Source: Dehalococcoidales bacterium (GTDB lineage: Bacteria; Chloroflexota; Dehalococcoidia; Dehalococcoidales; UBA2162). From it: DNA of 12,644 nt. The translations under genes and the position numbers were made by a program. The notes under the pieces are model-generated. The model was given only the letters and a program-made list of their open reading frames with translations, was not told where the DNA came from and did no database searches. Where the stretch lies: NCBI GenBank assembly GCA_030648675.1, contig JAUSGV010000159.1, positions 1 through 12,644 on the forward strand, read 5' to 3'. Below, piece by piece: positions 1 to 4,972 of the stretch; position 1 is the stretch's first letter, and each line of letters begins with the position of its first letter.

Positions 1-501
1 ATACAGGAAGGCGGCCGTCGGGCCGGTACGGAGAATGTCCCGGCGATCGTCGGTCTGGGCAAGGCGGCCGAAATGGCGGTGAACGAAATGGAAGCGAGAG
101 TCAAGCTTTTGACCTCACTCCGCGACCGCCTGCTTAAGGAACTACCAGCCAAGCTGGAGCATGTCGTGGTTACCGGACATCCGACCAACCGGCTCCCGGG
201 CCACACCAGTTTTTGCGTCGAGTTCATCGAAGGCGAGGGCATGTTGATGCTGCTGAACGCCAGGGGAATCGGCGTATCAAGCGGTTCGGCGTGCACTTCG
301 AGGGCACTGAAGGCCTCACACGTGCTGATAGCCATGGGCATGTCGCACGAAATCGCCCAGGGCTCGATACTGTTAAGTTTCGGAATCGAAAACACAGGCG
401 GGGATGTCGACTATGTCCTCACCGAGTTTCCGCCTATCGTCAACCGGTTGCGGCAGATGTCTCCGGTTTACGCCAAGTTTATTAAGGAACAAAGGAGTTA
501 G
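1..501 (+). CDS. nifS: Cysteine desulfurase (NifS/IscS family), 3' part only
   Basis: The frame is open from the first base, so the start lies upstream; 166 C-terminal residues are visible out of about 380-400 usual for the family. The enzyme is a cytoplasmic PLP-dependent desulfurase that removes sulfur from L-cysteine as an enzyme persulfide and passes it to Fe-S scaffolds or sulfur carriers. What shows this: the GGRRAGTENV segment near window residues 4-13, typical of the family, and the active-site loop SSGSACTS, whose catalytic Cys is encoded at 292-294, followed by SHVLIAMGMS. The longer loop around the Cys fits the NifS/IscS group rather than the SufS group. An Arg follows SACTS where many relatives have Gly. 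The stop is three bases before nifU, whose Shine-Dalgarno AAAGGAG (491-497) lies inside this gene, so the two are surely co-transcribed. Family assignment is firm; the choice between the nifS and iscS names is not. Confidence 0.93.
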   Translation: MQEGGRRAGTENVPAIVGLGKAAEMAVNEMEARVKLLTSLRDRLLKELPAKLEHVVVTGHPTNRLPGHTSFCVEFIEGEGMLMLLNARGIGVSSGSACTSRALKASHVLIAMGMSHEIAQGSILLSFGIENTGGDVDYVLTEFPPIVNRLRQMSPVYAKFIKEQRS

Positions 502-504
502 CAG

Positions 505-1080
505 ATGCCGATTTACAGCGACAAAGTAATGGACCATTTCATGAATCCCCGTAACGTCGGTGAGATCGAAAATCCGGACGGCGTGGGTGAAGAAGGTAAT
601 CCGGTTTGCGGCGACATGATGACCTTTTACATCAGGGTCAAGGACGACCGGCTCGAAGACATTAAATTCAAGACGTTCGGCTGCGGCGCTGCCATCGCCG
701 TTTCCAGCATGGTCAGCGAAATGGCCATGGGCAAAACACTGGAAGAGGCCATGAAGATCACGCCGCAATCGGTGGCTGACGAACTGGAAGGACTGCCGAA
801 AAATAAATTCCACTGCTCTAATCTCGGGGCGCAGGCGCTGCATAAAGCCATCGATGATTACATGGGCAAGAAAATGGGAGTGAAAAAGGAATCACCTTCC
901 GCAGAGAAGCAGTTTGAGGAACTTATTCATGTCCACTGCCCGTACTGCGAATCTGAACTGGAAGACAAAGATTCGCCTTTCTGCCAGGCCTGCCACGCGG
1001 AGCTGCCGCACTGCCCTGGTTGTCACGAACCAGTACCTAAAGACGCGAATGTGTGCCCGCATTGTGGTTCCAACATATAA
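505..1080 (+). CDS. nifU: NifU/IscU-like Fe-S scaffold with C-terminal double zinc ribbon
   Basis: 191 residues. Residues 1-125 form an IscU/NifU-N scaffold on which [2Fe-2S] or [4Fe-4S] clusters are built from sulfur given by the adjacent desulfurase. The three ligand cysteines are visible: C35 in GNPVCGD, C60 in FGCGAAIA and C104 in HCSNLGA. Stand-alone IscU proteins end near residue 125-150. Here a linker (about 126-143) leads to four CxxC pairs: CPYC 145-148, CQAC 160-163, CPGC 170-173 and CPHC 184-187. This is the pattern of a double zinc ribbon, not of the NifU middle [2Fe-2S] domain or the C-terminal Nfu domain. The role of the ribbon is unknown; it may bind a partner or zinc. The start is ATG 505 with AAAGGAG seven bases upstream. 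The LPPVK-like motif recognised by HscA is not evident, and no hscA/hscB lies nearby. Confidence 0.92.
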   Translation: MPIYSDKVMDHFMNPRNVGEIENPDGVGEEGNPVCGDMMTFYIRVKDDRLEDIKFKTFGCGAAIAVSSMVSEMAMGKTLEEAMKITPQSVADELEGLPKNKFHCSNLGAQALHKAIDDYMGKKMGVKKESPSAEKQFEELIHVHCPYCESELEDKDSPFCQACHAELPHCPGCHEPVPKDANVCPHCGSNI

Positions 1081-1150
1081 AAAACTAAAACCTTTAAACT
1101 AATAGCTAACAGTTATATCGGGGGGCAAAATGGACCATCTGCCTCTTGTC

Positions 1151-1170
1151 ATTCCCGCAAAAGCGGGAAT
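1151..1170. repeat. 20-base hairpin repeat, 8-4-8 plan (copy A)
   Basis: ATTCCCGC, loop AAAA, GCGGGAAT: a perfect 8-base stem, preceded by GTC and followed by CCA. A half copy of the flank (GGGAATCCA) recurs at about 1189-1197. It fits the form ATTCCC-N8-GGGAAT, the consensus described for the neisserial dRS3 repeat. It lies in the 133-base gap between nifU and the dsrE-like gene. Its reverse complement has the same frame (TGGAT-stem-ATGAC) as other copies in this window. Confidence 0.85.
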
Positions 1171-1213
1171 CCACCCGATAGGGACGGGGAATCCAGGATA
1201 AAAGGGGGTAGGT

Positions 1214-1699
1214 ATGGAAGATACAAAAAACAAATTGACCATGGTGGTTTTTAGCGGCGAGCTGGACCGGGCTTTGGCGGCTTTCATCATCGCCACAACG
1301 GCAGCCAGCATGGGTATGGAAGTCACCATGTTCTTCACTTTCTGGGGGCTGAACATCATTAAGAAGAACGAGGGCTCGCTGCACGGTAAGGGATGGATGC
1401 GGAAGATGCTCAATATGATGAACCGGGGCGGCACGAAACGGCTGGCCATGTCTAAATTGAACATGATGGGAATGGGAACAGCCATGATGAAGAAGATGAT
1501 GAAACAGAACAACATGTACTCTCTGGACGAATTAATCGTTCTGGCGAAAGAATCAGGTGTGAAAATGATCGCCTGCACAACGACCTGCGGCTTGATGGGG
1601 TTGGAAGATGCCGATTTTCGTCCCGAGGTTTTGACTTCAGCCGGGGCGGCCTTTTTCCTCGGAGAAGCTAAAGAATCCTTTTCGACGTTGTTTATTTAA
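1214..1699 (+). CDS. DsrE2-like (DsrE/DsrF/DrsH family) putative sulfur-transfer protein
   Basis: 161 residues. The N-terminal strand-helix LTMVVFSGELDRALAAFIIA, then MEVTMFFTFWGLNI, and a C-terminal CTTTCGLMGL with C121 and C125 are the hallmarks of the DsrE2 (DrsE_2) branch. These proteins are thought to carry persulfide or thiosulfonate sulfur on a conserved cysteine and often sit beside tusA and rhodanese genes, as here. Residues 61-101 are very methionine-rich (13 Met of 41) with scattered Lys, probably an amphipathic or membrane-facing insert characteristic of this branch. The start is ATG 1214 with AAAGGGGGT just upstream. The donor and acceptor cannot be read from the sequence; neighbouring NifS and TusA are natural candidates. 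There is no sign of truncation. The family call is good; the physiological role is inference. Confidence 0.82.
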   Translation: MEDTKNKLTMVVFSGELDRALAAFIIATTAASMGMEVTMFFTFWGLNIIKKNEGSLHGKGWMRKMLNMMNRGGTKRLAMSKLNMMGMGTAMMKKMMKQNNMYSLDELIVLAKESGVKMIACTTTCGLMGLEDADFRPEVLTSAGAAFFLGEAKESFSTLFI

Positions 1700-1810
1700 A
1701 TATCACGATTTACGATTTAAGAATAGTTTTCAGGTTTGATACCCTTTCGTAAATCTATTTTCATTAATCATATCAAGTCGTTGTACTATACAGGAGGATG
1801 GGTTAAATAT

Positions 1811-2044
1811 ATGAAAGCTGATCAAACGCTGGATTGTATCGGGCTTTACTGCCCTTTGCCGATCGTGAAAACGGCGGCAAAGATCAAGGAATTGAAGACA
1901 GGTCAGATACTGGAAATCGTCGCCGACGACAGGGGTATCAAGCTGGATATGCCGGCGTGGTGCCGCGCCACAGGACACGAGTGCCTGGGAATGGAGGAAA
2001 AAGACGGCGAGTACCGGGTCTATGTAAAAAAGGCACACGAATAG
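1811..2044 (+). CDS. tusA: TusA-like sulfur carrier protein, first copy
   Basis: 77 residues, the usual TusA length. The signature CPLP (C14-P17) is the CPxP motif whose cysteine accepts persulfide from a desulfurase and hands it on, in other organisms to tRNA thiolation, molybdenum-cofactor enzymes or sulfur oxidation. Further cysteines lie at C9, C51 (MPAWC) and C58. The frame is open further upstream, but ATG 1811 is chosen because it aligns with residue 1 of the second copy (MKADQTLDC against MQADQTLDC). AGGAGG at 1792-1797 is the ribosome-binding site, at a rather long spacing of 13 bases. C58, in TGHEC, is Leu in the second copy. The gene lies between the dsrE-like gene and the second tusA, probably in one transcription unit. 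Confidence 0.9.
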   Translation: MKADQTLDCIGLYCPLPIVKTAAKIKELKTGQILEIVADDRGIKLDMPAWCRATGHECLGMEEKDGEYRVYVKKAHE

Positions 2045-2047
2045 TAA

Positions 2048-2088
2048 CAAATTCGAACAACGAAATCCGAAATTCGAAACAAATTCGT
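2048..2088. repeat. A/T-rich dispersed repeat built on AAATTCGAAATTCG
   Basis: Iterated AAATTCG / CGAAAT words. The same words recur at 4703-4734 and 7252-7287, and in the opposite orientation at about 2547-2606. All copies are outside genes. Nothing here suggests a coding function. Confidence 0.6.
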
Positions 2089-2139
2089 ATTACAATATAA
2101 ATAATGACTAATGCTAATCACTCTATTTCGACACGACGT

Positions 2140-2165
2140 CTGGATACCGGCTTCCGCCGGTATGG
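2140..2165. repeat. Hairpin repeat, 8-4-8 plan (copy B), left of second tusA
   Basis: CTGG, then stem ATACCGGC (2144-2151), loop TTCC, stem GCCGGTAT (2156-2163), then GG. The inverted counterpart is at 2486-2511, matching at 25 of 26 positions, so the second tusA lies between two inverted repeats. Confidence 0.85.
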
Positions 2166-2237
2166 TTTGGGCTTTGAATTTTGAGCTTTGTTTGGGATTT
2201 GTATCTTGGTTGTTGGTAATTCGCTAAGGAGGTTAAT

Positions 2238-2471
2238 ATGCAAGCCGATCAAACCTTAGACTGTGTCGGTATTTACTGCCCTACCCCCATCGTAAAAACG
2301 ACCGCCAAGATAAAGGAGCTGAAGGTCGGCGAAGTTCTCGAAATAATCAGCGACGACAAGCGGATAAGGCTGGATATGCCCGATTGGTGTCAGAGGACAG
2401 GGCATGAGCTTTTGGGCATAGATGAGAAAAACGGTGAATACCACGTTTATGTAAAGAAGGTTCATGATTGA
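2238..2471 (+). CDS. tusA: TusA-like sulfur carrier protein, second copy
   Basis: 77 residues with CPTP at C14-P17, the CPxP sulfur-carrier motif; C9 and C51 (MPDWC) are also kept. By eye 54 of 77 residues match the first copy and codon choice has diverged, so this is an old duplication rather than a recent one. The position after CP is Thr here and Leu in the first copy, and C58 of the first copy is Leu here, so the two may serve different partners. The start is ATG 2238 with a strong AAGGAGG at 2226-2232. Inverted hairpin repeats flank the gene (2140-2165 and 2486-2511). Confidence 0.9.
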   Translation: MQADQTLDCVGIYCPTPIVKTTAKIKELKVGEVLEIISDDKRIRLDMPDWCQRTGHELLGIDEKNGEYHVYVKKVHD

Positions 2472-2485
2472 CGATGCCGGGTCTG

Positions 2486-2544
2486 CCATACCGGCGGAAG
2501 CCAGTATCCAGGTGTTTCTGGATTCCTTGTCAAGCACGGAATGG
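2486..2544. repeat. Back-to-back hairpin repeats (copy C and a degenerate copy)
   Basis: The first unit is CC + ATACCGGC (2488-2495) GGAA GCCAGTAT (2500-2507) + CCAG, with one stem mismatch. Six bases later comes CTGG + ATTCC ... GGAAT + GG (2518-2544), in opposite orientation and with a shorter stem (2522-2526 with 2538-2542). The pair lies just downstream of the second tusA stop. Confidence 0.75.
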
Positions 2545-2546
2545 TT

Positions 2547-2606
2547 TTTGAGATTTTGAATTTTGTTTCGTGCTTCGAAATTAGAATTTCGTATTTTTAA
2601 ATTTTA
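2547..2606. repeat. A/T-rich dispersed repeat abutting the ASKHA gene start
   Basis: Reverse-orientation relative of the 2048-2088 repeat (words GAATTTTG, TTCGAAATT, GAATTTCG). It runs to within a few bases of ATG 2610, so the next gene has no purine-rich ribosome-binding site. Confidence 0.55.
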
Positions 2607-2609
2607 GAT

Positions 2610-4523
2610 ATGCGCAATTTGAAGGTAACTTTCCTTCCGGAAGGGAAAGAGGTTGAGGTAAAAGAGGGGACCACGCTTTTCGAAGCGGCGGAAAAAGCCG
2701 GCGTTTACGTGAACAGCGTTTGCGGTGGTGAGGGTACCTGCGGCGAGTGCCGGCTGCAGGTCATGCAGGGAAAGGCCAAGAGCGACAAGCACTCTATCGG
2801 TTTCTTTACCACGGAAGAAATCAAAAATGGCTACGTCCTGGCTTGCCAAACCAGGGTAGAAGACGATCTTGTCGTCGTTGTGCCGGCCCGCTCCCGGGTG
2901 GAAATGGAGAAGATCATTACCGAAGGCATCCCGGCGTACAGCGAACCAGCCAAAGAATCGGCGAGAACCTCGCGGCGCGAGCCGGGCTATCCTTTCGATC
3001 CGATCGTCAAGAAGGTTTATCTCGAATTGCCGCCGCCGACTCTGGCGGACAATGTGGCCAATATCGACCGCGTCACCCGGGAGCTAAGCAAACGACTCAG
3101 CTTTTCCCGCTGCGACGTGTCTTTGCGTTGTTTGCAGGATATCGCGGATAAAATGCGCGAGCATAACTGGAAGGTTACAGTAACGGTAGCCAATTTTGAG
3201 GGAGCGTGCCGCATTCTGCGGGTGGAGGGAGCTGATACCACCGATCATGATTACGGGCTGGCCGTGGACGTGGGAACGACAACGGTGGTGGTGCAGCTCG
3301 TGAATCTGAAAAACGGCAAGATAATCGGGGTCGAAGCCAACCACAATATGCAAGCCCACTACGGCGATGATGTCATCTCCCGCATGGTTTTTGCCTGCGG
3401 GAGGGGTTCGCCGCAAATCCTGCAAAAAGCCATAGTGACCAACATCAATGTCCTGACGGCAGCCCTGGTCAAGGATAGCAAGATCGACCCGAATGATATC
3501 ACGTGTCTCGTCGCGTCCGGCAATACGACGATGAGCCATTTTCTCTACGGCTTAACACCGTGCTCTTTACGCCTTGAACCATATGTTCCGACAGCCACAG
3601 TTTATCCGCAGGTAACGGCGAAGGAGATCGGACTTAATATTAACCCCGAAGCGATTATAGAAATGCTGCCCAGTGTGGCCAGTTATATCGGGGGCGATAC
3701 CGTCGCCGGCGTTTTGGCCTGCGGCATGGCGGACCGGGCCGAGATAAGCTGCCTGATCGACTGCGGTACGAACGCGGAGATCGCTATTGGCAATAACGAA
3801 TGGCTTGTGACATGCTCTGCTTCGGCCGGGCCTGCTTTCGAAGGCAGCGGCACAAAGTGGGGGATGCGGGCGACCCTCGGCGCTATTGAGAAGGTTCAGA
3901 TAGACGGCGGCCAGGTTATCTATCAAACGATCAGCAAAGGTAAGCCGAGGGGAATTTGCGGTTCGGGGCTTATCGATTGTATATACGAACTGGCGCGGAA
4001 CCGGGTAATCGGCCGTGACGGCAAGTTCGACTTGTCGCGAAATGATCCCCGTCTTATCTTCGAAAACGACGTTGCCGAATACATTCTTGCCTTTCCCCAG
4101 GAGACGGAAACCGGTCAGGCGGTGACGATCACCGAGACTGACATCGGGAACCTGATAAAATCCAAAGGGGCCGTCTTTGCCGCAGTCAAATCTCTGGTTG
4201 ATTACGTCGGCCTATCCTTTGCACAACTGGGCAATGTTTACCTGGCGGGCGGATTCGGCAGTTCCATCGACGTTCCCAAGGCGATCGCCATCGGCCTGCT
4301 GCCGGACGTCGAAATTGGCCGGGTCCGGTATATCGGCAACAGTTCATTAACGGGAGCCCGCATGGTGTTGCTTTCCGGCCATGCTTTCGAAGCCTCCAGA
4401 ACGGTAGCACGCCGTATGACCAACATCGAGTTATCCAATTACGTGCCTTTCATGAACGAGTTTATCGCCTCTCTTTTCCTGCCCCACACCGACGACAAGC
4501 TTTTTCCATCGGTGCACTACTAA
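2610..4523 (+). CDS. [2Fe-2S] ferredoxin-ASKHA ATPase, probable reductive activator of corrinoid proteins
   Basis: 637 residues. Residues 1-95 form a plant-type [2Fe-2S] ferredoxin with C38, C44, C47 and C79 (C-x5-C-x2-C-x31-C). After a linker, residues from about 214 form an ASKHA (actin/Hsp70-like) domain: phosphate-1 loop AVDVGTTTV (218-226), ASGNTTMSH (302-310), second phosphate loop LIDCGTNAEIAIG (382-394), CSASAGPAFEGSGT (402-415), GICGSGLID (448-456) and adenosine loop VYLAGGFGSS (543-552). This architecture is that of RACo/RamA-type proteins (DUF4445), which couple ATP hydrolysis to reduction of Co(II) corrinoids back to Co(I). The partner corrinoid protein or methyltransferase is not in the window. 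In-frame stop TAA at 2598-2600 leaves ATG 2610 as the only sensible start, yet no Shine-Dalgarno is visible. The last residues (SLFLPHTDDKLFPSVHY) match the usual compact end of the family. The class is certain; the corrinoid substrate is inferred. Confidence 0.9.
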   Translation: MRNLKVTFLPEGKEVEVKEGTTLFEAAEKAGVYVNSVCGGEGTCGECRLQVMQGKAKSDKHSIGFFTTEEIKNGYVLACQTRVEDDLVVVVPARSRVEMEKIITEGIPAYSEPAKESARTSRREPGYPFDPIVKKVYLELPPPTLADNVANIDRVTRELSKRLSFSRCDVSLRCLQDIADKMREHNWKVTVTVANFEGACRILRVEGADTTDHDYGLAVDVGTTTVVVQLVNLKNGKIIGVEANHNMQAHYGDDVISRMVFACGRGSPQILQKAIVTNINVLTAALVKDSKIDPNDITCLVASGNTTMSHFLYGLTPCSLRLEPYVPTATVYPQVTAKEIGLNINPEAIIEMLPSVASYIGGDTVAGVLACGMADRAEISCLIDCGTNAEIAIGNNEWLVTCSASAGPAFEGSGTKWGMRATLGAIEKVQIDGGQVIYQTISKGKPRGICGSGLIDCIYELARNRVIGRDGKFDLSRNDPRLIFENDVAEYILAFPQETETGQAVTITETDIGNLIKSKGAVFAAVKSLVDYVGLSFAQLGNVYLAGGFGSSIDVPKAIAIGLLPDVEIGRVRYIGNSSLTGARMVLLSGHAFEASRTVARRMTNIELSNYVPFMNEFIASLFLPHTDDKLFPSVHY

Positions 4524-4653
4524 CAAAAGCTTAAAAGTTAAAACGCAAAAGTAAAAAGTTGGCCCTTCCCCACCCTGATTCTTCCCTTTCGATACCTCAG
4601 AGCGTGCCCCTTATGAGCGACGCGTCGCCATCCCGCATCGATTTGGTTCCTTA

Positions 4654-4700
4654 CCGATTCTTTACGTCATACGGCATCCCGTATGAGTGGAGTGAATCGG
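4654..4700. other. Two-tier hairpin of unknown role
   Basis: Outer stem CCGATTC (4654-4660) pairs with GAATCGG (4694-4700). Inner stem CATACGG (4668-4674), loop CATC, pairs with CCGTATG (4679-4685). The internal loops are 7 and 8 bases. Both stems are perfect. There is no T run on either side, so it is not a standard terminator. It may be a relic of a structured RNA or mobile element. Confidence 0.5.
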
Positions 4701-4782
4701 GACAAATTCGAAATTCGAATAACCGAATAACCGGAAAAAATCTCCCTTGCCCTCTTTGCAAAAGAGGGAACTGGATGAACGG

Positions 4783-4805
4783 ATTCTTCGCTTCGCTCAA
4801 GAATG
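4783..4805. repeat. Hairpin repeat ending in AATGAC
   Basis: ATTCTT (4783-4788) pairs with AAGAAT (4799-4804), preceded by GG and followed by GAC. Its outer frame (GGAT ... ATGAC) is shared with the other hairpin repeats of the window, with a different stem. Confidence 0.6.
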
Positions 4806-4825
4806 ACAAGAGAGGAAACGACTGG

Positions 4826-4878
4826 ATTCCGGATCAAAGCCTGTCCCGTACTTGATACGGGGATCCGGAATGTTTTTT
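4826..4878 (+). terminator. Long hairpin repeat followed by a T run, possible plus-strand terminator
   Basis: Outer arms ATTCCGGATC (4826-4835) and GATCCGGAAT (4862-4871) are perfect; inner arms CCCGTA (4845-4850) and TACGGG (4856-4861) add a second stem. G plus six T follow (4872-4878). It begins with CTGG like the other repeats, so it is a repeat copy that may also stop transcription coming from the ASKHA gene, whose stop lies about 300 bases upstream. Confidence 0.45.
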
Positions 4879-4910
4879 GAGCACAGATTACTGGATGAAC
4901 CACAGATAAC

Positions 4911-4936
4911 AAAAGGGGGAGCGAATTATCGCTCCC
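4911..4936 (-). terminator. Intrinsic terminator of hppA
   Basis: Read on the minus strand: stem GGGAGCGA, loop TAAT, stem TCGCTCCC, then CCTTTTG. The perfect 8-base stem is at 4917-4924 / 4929-4936 and the T run corresponds to 4911-4914. It lies 37 bases past the hppA stop. Confidence 0.8.
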
Positions 4937-4972
4937 ACTTTCTCACTTTCGGATTGGCAGGTTTTATATCGA

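Larger units (their letters stand above)
4524..4972. other. Non-coding region between two convergent genes
   Basis: 449 bases with no credible gene. It holds, in order: an A-rich stretch (4524-4560), a 12-base palindrome GCGACGCGTCGC (4617-4628), a two-tier hairpin (4654-4700), an AAATTCG repeat (4703-4734), a hairpin CCCTCTTT/AAAGAGGG (4750-4768), a hairpin repeat (4783-4805), a long hairpin with a T run (4826-4878), and the hppA terminator (4911-4936). The 98-codon open frame at 4559-4855 crosses several repeats, has no ribosome-binding site and is not believed. Confidence 0.75.

Noticed and set aside
373..843. 156-codon frame antisense to nifS/nifU
   Set aside because: Fully overlaps two clear genes; no motifs.
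1130..1201. Short open frame with a GGGGGG ribosome-site-like stretch before ATG 1130
   Set aside because: Its product (contains VIPAKAGIH) is just the translated hairpin repeat, a common false gene; the stop comes after 23 codons.
4497..4532. AAGCTTTT/AAAAGCTT inverted repeat spanning the ASKHA stop codon as a terminator
   Set aside because: A/T-rich stem with a 20-base loop and no T run after it; unlikely to terminate.
4559..4855. 98-codon open frame downstream of the ASKHA gene
   Set aside because: No ribosome-binding site, low-complexity composition, and it crosses several dispersed repeats.
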